This document shows, one piece after another, positions 19,738-30,004 of a stretch of DNA of 64,000 nt. Below the pieces are notes generated by a model. It was not told the DNA's origin, did no database searches, and worked only from the letters and a program-made list of their open reading frames with translations. The translations under genes were made by a program, and so were the position numbers. Numbering within the stretch: position 1 is the first letter of the stretch; each line of letters starts with the position of its first letter. The stretch covers positions 62,001 to 126,000 of the forward strand of contig CAKZOO010000066.1 of the NCBI GenBank assembly GCA_937136455.1, written 5' to 3'. The stretch comes from an uncultured Flavobacteriaceae bacterium (GTDB lineage Bacteria; Bacteroidota; Bacteroidia; Flavobacteriales; Flavobacteriaceae).

Positions 19738-21219
19738 ATGATTGAACTTATTGAACGCGCTAAAGATTTTTTAGATCGAAGAGCATTAGTAGACCCTAAA
19801 GGAGAACTCACTTATGCAGAATTGCTAGAGCAATCTGCAATCGTAGCTTCTCATTTACTGGATGGTAAAAAGGATTTGAATGAAGCCCGAATAGGATTTA
19901 TTGTAGATCCCTCTTTGGAATACACGATTCTTCAATGGGGTATTTGGCGAGCAGGAGGAATTGCGGTTCCACTATGTGTTAAACATCCTTATGATTCAAT
20001 ATTGTACACGGTACAAGATGCTGAAATTTCTAAGGTAGTTTATCACAATGATTTTCATACATTGATTGAACCTTTAGAAGATGATACTTCTGTTGAATTA
20101 ATTTCGATCGATTCAATCAAATCCAAAAAGGTTTCACTTCCAGATGTAGCGATGAATCGCAAAGCGATGATTCTCTACACTAGCGGAACTACCGGTAAAC
20201 CAAAAGGAGTGGTGACTTCACATCTCAATATCAATTGTCAAATTAAAAGTTTGGTCACTTCATGGGAGTGGTCACAGGATGATTACATCTTAAATGTATT
20301 ACCGCTACATCACGTTCATGGAATTATCAATGTCATGAGCTGTGCTCTCTACAGTGGTGCTTGTAATGAATTTTTACCCAAGTTTAGTGAAAAGGCCATA
20401 TTTGATCGTTTTAAAAAAGGAAGCTGTAATCTCTTTATGGCGGTGCCTACGATTTATTACAAATTGATTCATTACTATCAATCATTGGGTAATGAAGAAC
20501 AATCTGAAATTTCTTCAGCATTAAAAGAATTTCGATTAATGGTTTCTGGATCAGCTGCTTTACCTGTTAAAACATTAGAGCAGTGGAAAGCCATCAGTGG
20601 TCATACACTATTAGAACGCTATGGAATGACTGAGATGGGAATGGCGATCTCAAATCCTTATAAAGGAGAACGAAAGCCTGGCTATATTGGACAAGCATTA
20701 AGCGGAGTGACCGTTCGTTTGGCTGATGAAAACGATCAGGAAATTACTGATGGAGGTCAGGGAGAAATTCAGATTAAAGGAGCTAATGTGTTTGTTGAAT
20801 ATTACAATAGGCCAGAGGCTACTGAAGAGACCTTTGTGGATGGTTGGTTTAAAACAGGAGATATCGCTGTTTTTGAGGATGGTGCTTATCGAATATTAGG
20901 TCGTAACTCGGTAGACATTATCAAGTCAGGAGGTTATAAAATATCAGCTCTTGAAATTGAAGAAGTACTTAGAAAGCACCCTGCAATAAAGGATTGTGGA
21001 GTAGTGGGGATTCCTGATGAAGAATGGGGTGAGCTAATAGGTGTGAGTTTGATTTTAGCAGATCAAACAGTATCGATCGATTCAATAAAAGACTGGATGA
21101 AAGATAAAATAGCAGCTTATAAATTACCTAGAAAATACATTGTTCAAGAGGATTTACCTAGAAATGTGATGGGTAAGGTTACCAAAAAGGAACTCCAAAA
21201 AATCCTCGCTGAGTCATGA
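19738..21219 (+). CDS. matB: Malonyl-CoA synthetase-like acyl-CoA synthetase
   Basis: AMP-binding motifs LYTSGTTGKPKGVVTSH, LERYGMTEMGMAISNPYKGERKPG, GWFKTGDIA; overlaps and precedes madL/madM. Confidence 0.85.
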   Translation: MIELIERAKDFLDRRALVDPKGELTYAELLEQSAIVASHLLDGKKDLNEARIGFIVDPSLEYTILQWGIWRAGGIAVPLCVKHPYDSILYTVQDAEISKVVYHNDFHTLIEPLEDDTSVELISIDSIKSKKVSLPDVAMNRKAMILYTSGTTGKPKGVVTSHLNINCQIKSLVTSWEWSQDDYILNVLPLHHVHGIINVMSCALYSGACNEFLPKFSEKAIFDRFKKGSCNLFMAVPTIYYKLIHYYQSLGNEEQSEISSALKEFRLMVSGSAALPVKTLEQWKAISGHTLLERYGMTEMGMAISNPYKGERKPGYIGQALSGVTVRLADENDQEITDGGQGEIQIKGANVFVEYYNRPEATEETFVDGWFKTGDIAVFEDGAYRILGRNSVDIIKSGGYKISALEIEEVLRKHPAIKDCGVVGIPDEEWGELIGVSLILADQTVSIDSIKDWMKDKIAAYKLPRKYIVQEDLPRNVMGKVTKKELQKILAES

Positions 21220-21596
21220 AAATATACGGTGTAGCCATATTGGTTTTTTGTTTTTTAATCGGAAAGTATTTAGGAGGATTACTAGCTGCATTGATCGGTA
21301 TTTCAGGAGATGTCGGAGGTGTTGGATTCGCAATGTTACTTCTGATGTTTGCCAATGGGTTTTTAAAGCGATTTAGTTGGTATGAAGTTCAAACAAAATC
21401 AGGAGTATTGTTTTGGAGCAGTATGTATATTCCTGTAATTGTCGCCATGGCAGCTACTAGAAATGTGCATGCTGCCATCTCTGGAGGATGGACTGCTTTA
21501 ATAGCAGGAGTAGCTGTAACCCTTGTTGGTTTTATGTTAGTGCCTCTGCTTTCAAAAATAAAAACCACAAAAGAAGAATCTGATGGAATTATTTAA
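21216..21596 (+). CDS. madL: Malonate transporter subunit MadL
   Basis: MKIYGVAILVFCFLIGKYLGGLLAALIGISGDVGGVGFAMLLLM...SGVLFWSSMYIPVIVAMAATRNVHAAISGG. Confidence 0.9.
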   Translation: MKIYGVAILVFCFLIGKYLGGLLAALIGISGDVGGVGFAMLLLMFANGFLKRFSWYEVQTKSGVLFWSSMYIPVIVAMAATRNVHAAISGGWTALIAGVAVTLVGFMLVPLLSKIKTTKEESDGII

Positions 21597-22329
21597 AGAA
21601 TTGATCTCTAAAAATGGGCTCTTATTTGCATTTCTATTAGTGGGACTTATATTAGGGGCTTCACAACTGCTTTCCAAACATATATTTAAGGGTAGAATAC
21701 CAGCAGCGGCCATCGCGATCATTGGAGCCTTGTTTTTAGCTCTTTTTGGAGCGGACAAAGGATTGGCTAATATTGAAATATTTACAGGTTTAGCTGTTTT
21801 AGGTGGATCGATGTTTCGCGACTTTACCGTAGTTGCAACTGCAATGGGAGCTGAAATTGAAAAAATTAAACAAGCAGGATTAGCAGGTATCCTCTCCTTG
21901 TTTATAGGAGTTACTTTTTCATTTGTACTCGGAGTCATCATTGCTTATACAATGGGCTATACCGATGTGAAGGATCTGACAGCCATTGGAGCAGGTGCCT
22001 GTACTTATATAGTGGGACCGATCACTGGAACTGCAATTGGTGCGAGTTCTGATGTGATCGCACTTGGAATAACTGCTGGGGTAGTTAAGACCATAGTTAC
22101 AACTATTTTAACTCCACTGGTTGCGAAGCAAATCAAATTGACAACTCCTCATGCCGCAATGGTATTTGGTGGTCTGATTGGAACCACCAGTGGTGTCACC
22201 GCAGGATTGGCGGCCACAGATAAGGAATTAGTTCCTTATGGCGCTTTTACTGCAACTTTTTATACAGGATTAGGATGTCTGTTGTGCCCATCAATCTTTT
22301 ATTATCTATTGATGCAGCTAATGGGCTAA
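21583..22329 (+). CDS. madM: Malonate transporter subunit MadM
   Basis: GGSMFRDFTVVATAMGAE...GAGACTYIVGPITGTAIGASSDVIALGITAGVVKT. Confidence 0.9.
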   Translation: MELFKELISKNGLLFAFLLVGLILGASQLLSKHIFKGRIPAAAIAIIGALFLALFGADKGLANIEIFTGLAVLGGSMFRDFTVVATAMGAEIEKIKQAGLAGILSLFIGVTFSFVLGVIIAYTMGYTDVKDLTAIGAGACTYIVGPITGTAIGASSDVIALGITAGVVKTIVTTILTPLVAKQIKLTTPHAAMVFGGLIGTTSGVTAGLAATDKELVPYGAFTATFYTGLGCLLCPSIFYYLLMQLMG

Positions 22330-23067
22330 TTATTCAAAAGTCAACACAAAAAAGACCCCTCTTGTAAGGGCAGCGCTAATTTGATCTGAATAATTTCTAA
22401 TTTCTTTAGTCTTTGGAACTGATTGATCATCGTGAATCATTTCATCGACAAGACCAAATACTCCTCTAATAGAGGGTGTAAATTTAAAATAGGGAAGGTA
22501 GAATTCAACTCCAACACCTATTTCATAGTTATAAGTAAGGCTTTTTAATTTAAACACACCACTTTCGATAGAATCAGGTGAATTTTGGTTGCTACTCATA
22601 TTGTATGAAATTGAAGGACCTCCAATAACAAAAGGTCTCCAGTTTCCAATTCTTTTAGCACCGTATTTGATTAAAAATGGAAAGTTTAAGAAGGTCGATT
22701 TTACCGATCGAAGTGGATCTCCAGCGGCTGGATCAATAGGGAAGTACAAGTCTCTTTTAGTACTGTATAGTCCAGGTTCAAAGCGAAGATCAAAATAATC
22801 GTTGAGTCTTAGTTCGCCTACCAAACCAACTAAAAAACCTTTGCTGGTCTCTACTTGGATACTTTCAAAACCGCCATCTGTGGCAGTGGGATAGGCTTCA
22901 CTGTAGTTGAATTTAAAATCGTAGGCATTTCCACCTAAATAATATCCCCAGTTAAATTTTTTGTAATCATCAGTTGGGATATTTTCAACGGGGTTAACAT
23001 TGAATTGTCCATAAACACTTGTGCTTATGAGCAGTAAAAGGAGATATGTTAAATTGTTGCTCTTCAT
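22330..23067 (-). CDS. porT: Type IX secretion/gliding outer membrane protein PorT
   Basis: Signal peptide plus barrel-like protein, KKFNWGYYLGGNAYDFKFNY; directly downstream of ubiE as is common in flavobacteria. Confidence 0.82.
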   Translation of the reverse strand: MKSNNLTYLLLLLISTSVYGQFNVNPVENIPTDDYKKFNWGYYLGGNAYDFKFNYSEAYPTATDGGFESIQVETSKGFLVGLVGELRLNDYFDLRFEPGLYSTKRDLYFPIDPAAGDPLRSVKSTFLNFPFLIKYGAKRIGNWRPFVIGGPSISYNMSSNQNSPDSIESGVFKLKSLTYNYEIGVGVEFYLPYFKFTPSIRGVFGLVDEMIHDDQSVPKTKEIRNYSDQISAALTRGVFFVLTFE

Positions 23068-23798
23068 TATTTTTTGGAGGCGATATAAATACTTGCCACT
23101 CCAAATGTTTGAGGTTTGTTCTCTACAGCTATAAACCCTGTTTTTTCTAAAATATTGTTGAAGGCTTTTCCATGTGGAAATTTTGCGGCTGAATCAGACA
23201 GGTATTTGTAAGCTACTTTGTCCTTTGAGAATAATTTTCCAATCAGAGGAAGAATTGTTTTAGTATAGAAGTAATAACCTTGTTTAAATGGAAATTTTTC
23301 TGGTACCGACGTTTCCAAAACCACGAACTGCCCCCCTGGTTTTAAAACACGAAGGATTTCACTAAGTCCTAATTCTAAGTTTTCAAAATTGCGAACTCCA
23401 AATGCAACGGTAATCGCATCAAATACATCATTTTCAAAGGGGAGATTTTCACTGTCTCCAACGACCATATCGATGGTCTGATCCAATCCTAAATCAGCTA
23501 CTTTGTTTCGACCAATTTCGAGCATTCCCTTTGAGATGTCGAGCCCTGTGATTTTAGAAGCACCTGTTTCTACTAACGAAATTGCTAAATCACCAGTTCC
23601 TGTTGCAATATCTAAAGCATTCTCTGGGGATGATTTTGAAATAATTTTCACCACTTTCTTTCTCCAAGAAACATCAATACCAAAAGAAATGACACGATTT
23701 AAATGATCGTAATTTCCAGCGATGGTATCAAACATACTCGTTACTTGTTGTTTTTTACTCTCCTTGGAATCTTTATAAGGGGTAACAGGATTACTCAT
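23067..23798 (-). CDS. ubiE: Demethylmenaquinone methyltransferase
   Basis: [32 protein letters not shown]...[11 protein letters not shown]...[26 protein letters not shown]. Confidence 0.96.
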   Translation of the reverse strand: MSNPVTPYKDSKESKKQQVTSMFDTIAGNYDHLNRVISFGIDVSWRKKVVKIISKSSPENALDIATGTGDLAISLVETGASKITGLDISKGMLEIGRNKVADLGLDQTIDMVVGDSENLPFENDVFDAITVAFGVRNFENLELGLSEILRVLKPGGQFVVLETSVPEKFPFKQGYYFYTKTILPLIGKLFSKDKVAYKYLSDSAAKFPHGKAFNNILEKTGFIAVENKPQTFGVASIYIASKK

Positions 23799-23813
23799 CT
23801 AAAAATTTTTTGA

Positions 23814-23821
23814 CAAAGATA
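23814..23821 (-). promoter_or_regulatory. Bacteroidota -7 box for ubiE-porT
   Basis: CAAAGATA on + = TATCTTTG on -, 16 bp upstream of the start. Confidence 0.45.
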
Positions 23822-23900
23822 GGTGATGTACTTTGAATCTTTAGTATTGTATTCAAAATGTTTAATGCAATTGGTTGTTATAAATACTGTCAAAATTATG

Positions 23901-23908
23901 TAAATTTG
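23901..23908 (+). promoter_or_regulatory. Bacteroidota -7 box for trkA-trkH
   Basis: TAAATTTG with an upstream TTG at 23875-23877. Confidence 0.45.
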
Positions 23909-23973
23909 TAGTTGAATTCTTTTGTCAAAGGTTATATTTAAATTTTGAAAATGAATTCGTTAGAAGTATTCTT

Positions 23974-25323
23974 ATGAAAATATTAATCGCTGGAGCCGGT
24001 GAAGTAGGCTATCATTTAGCAAAATTTCTCTCAGTTGAATCCCAAAATATCACGTTGATCGATGTTGATGAAGATCGCCTGCAATACGCTGATAAACATT
24101 TGGACATCAAAACAATGAAGGGAGATTCTACTTCGATCAGTCTTCTAAAAGACGCGCAAGTAGATCAAACAGATCTGACCATTGCAGTTACTGCCTCAGA
24201 AACTACGAACCTAACCACTTGTTTTATAGCTAAACAATTGGGATGTGAAAAGACAATCGCTCGTATCTCCAATCCAGAATTTATCGACTCTGATGTTGAA
24301 ATAGATTTTAAAAAAATGGGAGTAGATGAGTTGATTTCACCTGAAAAGTTAGCGGCCAATGAGATCAAGTTACTTTTAGCTCAATCGGCTTTTAACGATA
24401 CCTTTGAATTTGAAGATGGAAAGCTCAATCTAGTAGGGTTGTGTTTAAATGAAGATGCTCCATTTATTGGAAAAACAGTAGAAGAAGCAGCTTCTATCTT
24501 TCCTGAAGTACACTATAATCCAGTGGCTATTAAACGAAAAGGAACCCAATATTCAATTATTCCAAAGAGTGATACTCAGTACAAAATAGAAGATCAAGTA
24601 TATTTTGTGACTTCTAAAGAAGGTGTTGAAGAACTTTATAAAATGACTGGTACGGTCGCCGAAGAGATTAAAAATGTTATGATTCTTGGAGGTTCTAAGG
24701 TTGGGCAGAAGACAGCAACAGATCTTTGTTCGATGAAATTCAATGTAAAAATCATTGAAAAGAACGAAAAGAAAGCTGACGATTTAGCAGATCGATTCCC
24801 CAATGCACTTTTAGTGAAGGGAGATGGATCCAATGTGGAACTCTTAAAAGAAGAAAGTCTAGAGGCTATGGATGCCTTTATTGCGGTGACGGGTAATTCA
24901 GAAACCAATATCATGTCCTGTTTGGTTGCAAAGAGCAAGAATGTTAAGAAAACAATAGCTCTTGTTGAGAATATGGATTATTTTCAATTGTCTCAATCCA
25001 TTGGAATCGATACACTGATCAATAAAAAGTTGATTGCAGCTAATGAAATTTTTAGATATGTTCGAAAAGGTGAGGTTGTTGCGCTCACGAGGCTCAATAA
25101 CTTAGATGCTGAGATTTTAGAATTTGCAGTGACTTCAAATTCTGCAGTTTCTAACGAGTACCTAAGAGATATCAACCTTCCAAAGTTTTCAATTATTGGA
25201 GGGGTCATACGTGCAGATGAAGGAATTATTCCTGGTTCAGATTTTAAAATACTCGCTGGTGATAAAGTAATTGTATGTTGTTTGCCTTCTGCAATTAGAA
25301 AGACCGAAAAACTCTTTTTATAA
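23974..25323 (+). CDS. trkA: Trk potassium uptake regulatory subunit TrkA
   Basis: Two RCK domains: MKILIAGAGEVGYHLAKFL...IDVDEDRL and VMILGGSKVGQKTATDL. Confidence 0.95.
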   Translation: MKILIAGAGEVGYHLAKFLSVESQNITLIDVDEDRLQYADKHLDIKTMKGDSTSISLLKDAQVDQTDLTIAVTASETTNLTTCFIAKQLGCEKTIARISNPEFIDSDVEIDFKKMGVDELISPEKLAANEIKLLLAQSAFNDTFEFEDGKLNLVGLCLNEDAPFIGKTVEEAASIFPEVHYNPVAIKRKGTQYSIIPKSDTQYKIEDQVYFVTSKEGVEELYKMTGTVAEEIKNVMILGGSKVGQKTATDLCSMKFNVKIIEKNEKKADDLADRFPNALLVKGDGSNVELLKEESLEAMDAFIAVTGNSETNIMSCLVAKSKNVKKTIALVENMDYFQLSQSIGIDTLINKKLIAANEIFRYVRKGEVVALTRLNNLDAEILEFAVTSNSAVSNEYLRDINLPKFSIIGGVIRADEGIIPGSDFKILAGDKVIVCCLPSAIRKTEKLFL

Positions 25324-26813
25324 TGCGATTTAATCGTAAAATAGTCATCCATCTCTTAGGCGTTTTAATGCTTTTTAATGGATTTTTTATGCTCATTGCA
25401 GCACTGGCCTCTGCCTATTACAAAGATGGTGTAACCCTTGAGATTTCTTTTTCAGCTATTGTGACCATGTTAATTGGTTTGGTTGCGATGTTCTTTACGA
25501 GGAATTATTCTAACAACCTTCAAGCAAAGGAAGGTTATATGGTGGTAACTATGGGATGGGTAGTGATGACCTTCTCAGGAATGCTTCCCTACTTAACTTC
25601 AGGAGCAATACCTTCACTTACCAATGCTTTTTTTGAAACCATGTCGGGCTATACCACCACAGGAGCTTCAATAATGAATGATATTGAAATCATGCCGAAA
25701 GGAATCTTATTGTGGAGGTCATTGACACATTGGATAGGGGGTATGGGAATTATCGTTTTAGCGATTGCGATTCTTCCACTACTAGGAATCGGGGGGATGC
25801 AGTTGTTCTCAGCAGAATCTCCTGGTCCTTCAGCAGATAAATTACACCCAAGAATCACTGATACCGCTAAAAGACTTTGGTTGATTTACGTTGGCTATAC
25901 TGTGGCTGAAACCATACTTTTAAATTTATCTGGGATGTCGTTATTCGATGCGATTAATCATTCGATGTCTACTCTTTCAACAGGTGGATTCTCCACCAAG
26001 AATGCATCCTTAGCTTATTGGAATTCAAATCCATTAATTGAATACATAGTTATCCTCTTTATGTTTTTGGCTGGTTCCAACTTTGTACTAAGCTATTTTG
26101 CATTCAAAGGAAAAGTTGCTAAGGTTCTAAGAGATGAAGAATTTAGATGGTACGGGATGTTTATCTTAGGGTTTACACTACTGGCTTTTTTCATTATTAT
26201 ATTTCAAACCAATCAAGAAGTCAATGATTATTTCCCAATGGTATTTGGATTTGAAGAACACGCATTTAGACATAGTTTATTTCAAGTTTTAGCTGTGGTA
26301 ACTACTACGGGTTTTGTAACGGCTGATTTTACAGCTTGGACTCCATTTATAACAATAATGTTCTTTGCACTAATGTTCTTAGGAGGATCTGCTGGTTCTA
26401 CCGCAGGAGGAATTAAAGTAGTACGCCATTTGCTCATTATTAAAAACGGTCTTTTAGAATTTAAAAGAACCCTACATCCAAATGCCGTGATTCCGGTTCG
26501 TTACAATAACAAATCTGTAAAGGAGCATATCGTTTACAATATCATTGCATTTTTTGTGTTGTATATGTTACTCTTTATTGTTGGAGCAGGTGTGTTGGGA
26601 GCATTGGGATTGGATTTTGTATCAGCCTTAGGGGCCTCTGCTACATCCTTAGGGAACGTAGGTCCTGGTTTTGGAATTGTCAACCCACTTTCTAATTTTG
26701 AATCGTTGCCGATGCTTGCTAAATGGTGGTGTTCCTTTTTAATGTTATTGGGAAGACTCGAACTCTTTACGGTGATGATTATCTTCACACCTTATTTCTG
26801 GAAGAAAATATAA
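25323..26813 (+). CDS. trkH: Trk potassium transporter TrkH
   Basis: FETMSGYTTTGAS, LTHWIGGMGIIVLAIAILP, GGSAGSTAGGIKVVR; TAATG overlap with trkA. Confidence 0.95.
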   Translation: MRFNRKIVIHLLGVLMLFNGFFMLIAALASAYYKDGVTLEISFSAIVTMLIGLVAMFFTRNYSNNLQAKEGYMVVTMGWVVMTFSGMLPYLTSGAIPSLTNAFFETMSGYTTTGASIMNDIEIMPKGILLWRSLTHWIGGMGIIVLAIAILPLLGIGGMQLFSAESPGPSADKLHPRITDTAKRLWLIYVGYTVAETILLNLSGMSLFDAINHSMSTLSTGGFSTKNASLAYWNSNPLIEYIVILFMFLAGSNFVLSYFAFKGKVAKVLRDEEFRWYGMFILGFTLLAFFIIIFQTNQEVNDYFPMVFGFEEHAFRHSLFQVLAVVTTTGFVTADFTAWTPFITIMFFALMFLGGSAGSTAGGIKVVRHLLIIKNGLLEFKRTLHPNAVIPVRYNNKSVKEHIVYNIIAFFVLYMLLFIVGAGVLGALGLDFVSALGASATSLGNVGPGFGIVNPLSNFESLPMLAKWWCSFLMLLGRLELFTVMIIFTPYFWKKI

Positions 26814-26835
26814 GACAATAAACTTTGTAGTTATT

Positions 26836-26864
26836 AAAAAAGGCAGCTAATAGCTGCCTTTTAT
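26836..26864. terminator. Bidirectional terminator trkH/aminotransferase
   Basis: aaaaaggcagcta-atagctgccttttat. Confidence 0.75.
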
Positions 26865-26884
26865 AGTTTATTTGAAGTTGAGTT

Positions 26885-28075
26885 CTAGCTCAATGCTTTT
26901 TTAATTCTAGCAATCGCTTCTTTTAATTCTGCTTCTGATGCAGCATATGAAATACGAATACAGTTTGGATTTCCAAATGCTTCACCAGTTACCGTTGCAA
27001 CATTCGCTTTATCCAACAAGAATAAGGAGAAATCTGATGCATTGTTAATTTGCATACCGTCTATGGTTTTTCCAAAGAATGATGAAATATCAGGGAATAC
27101 ATAAAAAGCACCTTCTGGTACATTGAGGTTAAATCCTTCGATTTCACCAAGTAATCCCAATATAAGATCTCTTCTTTTGTGGAATTCATCAATCATGTAT
27201 TGAATTTTCTCTTTTGGAGCTTCTAGAGCAGCAATTGTAGCTCTTTGAGCAATCGAGTTTGCTCCTGAGGTTACTTGACCTTGAAATTTATTAGTAGCTT
27301 TAGCAATCCATGCTGGAGCACCGATAAATCCGATACGCCATCCTGTCATTGCAAATGCTTTCGATACACCGTTTACGGTGATCGTTCTGTCGTACATGCC
27401 TTCTATTGCAGCGATACTTACATGACCTCCTGTAAAGTTGATGTGTTCGTAAATTTCATCAGATACCACAAAAATTCCTGGGTGGTTTCTTAAAACAGCT
27501 GCAAGAGATTCTAACTCTTCTTTTGAATATACAGATCCTGAAGGGTTACAAGGTGATGAGAACCAAAGCATTTTAGTCTTAGGTGTGATCGCATCCTCTA
27601 ACTGTTGAGCAGTCATTTTAAAGTCAGTGTCAATTGAAGTTGGAACTTCAACAGGAACACCACCTGCTAATTTAACGATATCGCTATAAGAGACCCAATA
27701 AGGAGCGGGAAGTACAACTTCATCACCTTCGTTGATCATTGCCATTGCAACATTTGCAAGGGATTGTTTTGCTCCAGTTGAAACTACAATTTGATCTAAT
27801 CCGTAGTCTAGGTTGTTGTCTCTTTTGAACTTGTTTGCAATTGCTTGTTTAAGGTCAGCATACCCGTCTACAGGAGAATAAGAACTGTAGTTCTGGTCAA
27901 TTGCTTCTTTTGCAGCTTCCTTAATAAAATCAGGAATATTGAAGTCTGGTTCACCGAGACTGAGTCCAATTATGTCTCTTCCCTCTGCTTTTAATTCTCT
28001 AGCTTTTGCTGCCATCGCCAAGGTAGCAGAAGTAGCCATGTTGTTGATTCTTTCCGATAAAAAATCTGTACTCAT
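26885..28075 (-). CDS. Class I/II PLP-dependent aminotransferase (aspartate aminotransferase-like)
   Basis: LGEPDFNIPDFIKEAA, PAPYWVSY, SPCNPSG, VNGVSKAFAMTGWRIGF. Confidence 0.94.
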   Translation of the reverse strand: MSTDFLSERINNMATSATLAMAAKARELKAEGRDIIGLSLGEPDFNIPDFIKEAAKEAIDQNYSSYSPVDGYADLKQAIANKFKRDNNLDYGLDQIVVSTGAKQSLANVAMAMINEGDEVVLPAPYWVSYSDIVKLAGGVPVEVPTSIDTDFKMTAQQLEDAITPKTKMLWFSSPCNPSGSVYSKEELESLAAVLRNHPGIFVVSDEIYEHINFTGGHVSIAAIEGMYDRTITVNGVSKAFAMTGWRIGFIGAPAWIAKATNKFQGQVTSGANSIAQRATIAALEAPKEKIQYMIDEFHKRRDLILGLLGEIEGFNLNVPEGAFYVFPDISSFFGKTIDGMQINNASDFSLFLLDKANVATVTGEAFGNPNCIRISYAASEAELKEAIARIKKALS

Positions 28076-28085
28076 AAGATTGGTT

Positions 28086-29186
28086 CTAAAATTGTAATTC
28101 TGGTTTTTGTCCTAAAGACTTTAAGTGTCTAAAGTGCGAAATTATAGCTTTTCTTGTAGTTTCATACTCATTGTATGGCAAATTGAACTCTTTTGCTGTT
28201 TCTTTAACAATTTTTGAAATTTTTGTGTAATGTATATGACTGATATTCGGGAAGATGTGATGTTCAACTTGGTGATTTAATCCTCCGGTATACCAGTTCA
28301 TCAAACGATTTTTTCTAGCAAAATTCACGGTAGTATGCAATTGGTGAATGGCCCAAGTGTTTTCCATTTTTCCTTCAGTATCAGGAAGAGGTGTTTCTGC
28401 TTGATCAACTACATGAGCTAATTGAAATACTACCGATAAAATAAGTCCAGCAACATAGTGCATGGTAAAGAAACCAATAAGAACTTTGTACCAAGCGATA
28501 TCTAAAACAAGCATAGGGATCACAATCCAAATTCCAAAATAGATCAGTTTTGTAATTAAAAGTACCGACCAATTAATCGCTGGCTTTGGAAATGAACCAT
28601 AAGCTAATTTCTTCTTGGTATAACGATACATCTGCATAAAGTCTGTTGAGATAGCCCAGTTGAATGTGAGTAATCCGTATAAGAACACCGAGTAAAGGTG
28701 TTGAAATTTGTGGTGTTTTCTCCACTTGTCATGCTCGGTGAATCTAAGGATTCTCCCTGCTTCTAAATCTTCGTCGTGATTGTGAATATTGGTGTAGGTA
28801 TGGTGAAGTACATTGTGTTGTACTTGCCAGTTGTAAACATTTCCCGCTAAGATGTAGATACTACCTCCCATAAGGTTGTTGACCCATTTCTTAGATGAAT
28901 AGGCTCCGTGATTTCCATCGTGCATCACATTCATACCAACACCAGCCATTCCAATTCCGATTACTACCGTGAGAAGTAAATTTAACCAGTTAGGAAGATC
29001 CATGCTGAGTATTACAAAATAGGGAGCTAAGAAAATCCCAAACATAATCACTGTTTTAAAGTGAAGTGCTAAGGTCCCTGTTTTTTTTAAATTGTTGGAT
29101 TGAAAGTATTCGTTGACCCTTTTGTTAAGCGTTCTAAAGAACTGTTGAGGATCTTTTCTGGAAAATCGTACGGATTGTTGTGACAT
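28086..29186 (-). CDS. Fatty acid desaturase (acyl-CoA desaturase)
   Basis: Histidine boxes HDGNHGAY, HNVLHHTYTN, HQVEHHIFPNISH. Start moved to the ATG at 29186 because a -7 box overlaps the ORF-track start. Confidence 0.93.
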   Translation of the reverse strand: MSQQSVRFSRKDPQQFFRTLNKRVNEYFQSNNLKKTGTLALHFKTVIMFGIFLAPYFVILSMDLPNWLNLLLTVVIGIGMAGVGMNVMHDGNHGAYSSKKWVNNLMGGSIYILAGNVYNWQVQHNVLHHTYTNIHNHDEDLEAGRILRFTEHDKWRKHHKFQHLYSVFLYGLLTFNWAISTDFMQMYRYTKKKLAYGSFPKPAINWSVLLITKLIYFGIWIVIPMLVLDIAWYKVLIGFFTMHYVAGLILSVVFQLAHVVDQAETPLPDTEGKMENTWAIHQLHTTVNFARKNRLMNWYTGGLNHQVEHHIFPNISHIHYTKISKIVKETAKEFNLPYNEYETTRKAIISHFRHLKSLGQKPELQF

Positions 29187-29207
29187 ATGTAGAGTAGAAA
29201 TTTCTTG

Positions 29208-29215
29208 CAAAGATA
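29208..29215 (-). promoter_or_regulatory. Bacteroidota -7 box for the desaturase
   Basis: CAAAGATA on + = TATCTTTG on -, 21 bp upstream of the ATG at 29186. Confidence 0.5.
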
Positions 29216-29278
29216 AGGGAAGCGTAAGACTTCGATAGTTAAAATTTTAAAAAAAATGGAAAATACAACTACTTTAGA

Positions 29279-29286
29279 TACTTTTG
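29279..29286 (+). promoter_or_regulatory. Bacteroidota -7 box for rsmG
   Basis: TACTTTTG, 15 bp upstream of the start. Confidence 0.45.
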
Positions 29287-29301
29287 CACAAAGTTTAAAC
29301 T

Positions 29302-29931
29302 ATGGATGTCCATCTTATTACCAACTATTTTCCAGATCTAAGTCCAGCTCAGATTGAACAGTTTTCTAAACTCGAGGAACTTTATAAAGATTGGAATCTC
29401 AAAATTAATGTAGTGTCCAGAAAGGATATTGATGAATTGTATTTAAGACATGTATTGCACTCTTTGGCAATTGCAAAATTTATCCAATTTAAACCGGGTT
29501 CAAAAATATTGGATGTAGGTACTGGTGGAGGTTTTCCTGGGATTCCTTTAGCTATTATGTTTCCAGAGGTCAGTTTTACTTTGGTAGATTCCATCGGTAA
29601 AAAAATCAAAGTAGTTGAGGAAGTTGTTGAAGGTTTAGGACTGACCAATGTGGTAGCCAAACACCAACGAGTTGAAGAAGAAAAAGAGCAGTTTGACTTT
29701 GTGGTCTCTAGAGCGGTAGCAGCAATGCCAACCTTTATGCGTTGGATTAAAGGAAGAATATCAAAAAAATCCAATCACGAAATAAGAAATGGAGTTCTCT
29801 ATCTCAAAGGAGGTGATTTGGAGGAAGAACTCAAAGATTATACGACTATCGAAATCTACGACCTAAAAGATTTTTATAATGAAGAATTCTTTGAAACTAA
29901 AAAATTAGTGTATTTGCCAAAAAAGCAATAG
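29302..29931 (+). CDS. rsmG: 16S rRNA (guanine527-N7)-methyltransferase
   Basis: NVVSRKDIDELYLRHVLHSLAI...ILDVGTGGGFPGIPLAI...VVSRAVAAMPTF. Confidence 0.96.
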   Translation: MDVHLITNYFPDLSPAQIEQFSKLEELYKDWNLKINVVSRKDIDELYLRHVLHSLAIAKFIQFKPGSKILDVGTGGGFPGIPLAIMFPEVSFTLVDSIGKKIKVVEEVVEGLGLTNVVAKHQRVEEEKEQFDFVVSRAVAAMPTFMRWIKGRISKKSNHEIRNGVLYLKGGDLEEELKDYTTIEIYDLKDFYNEEFFETKKLVYLPKKQ

Positions 29932-29953
29932 AAGATTTAATACAACTGAACGT

Positions 29954-29986
29954 GAAAAAAAAGGGAGTCATTGACTCCCTTTTCTG
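29954..29986. terminator. Bidirectional terminator rsmG/pruA
   Basis: aaaaaaaagggagtca-ttgactcccttttct. Confidence 0.75.
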
Positions 29987-30004
29987 TTTTACAATACAAA
30001 CTGA

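Noticed and set aside
21552-21941. Minus-strand ORF (129 aa) antisense to madL/madM
   Set aside because: Opposite strand of coupled membrane-protein genes; compositionally a shadow ORF.
24993-25352. Minus-strand ORFs inside trkA (also 24165..24368 and 24636..24938)
   Set aside because: Antisense frames of a conserved gene.
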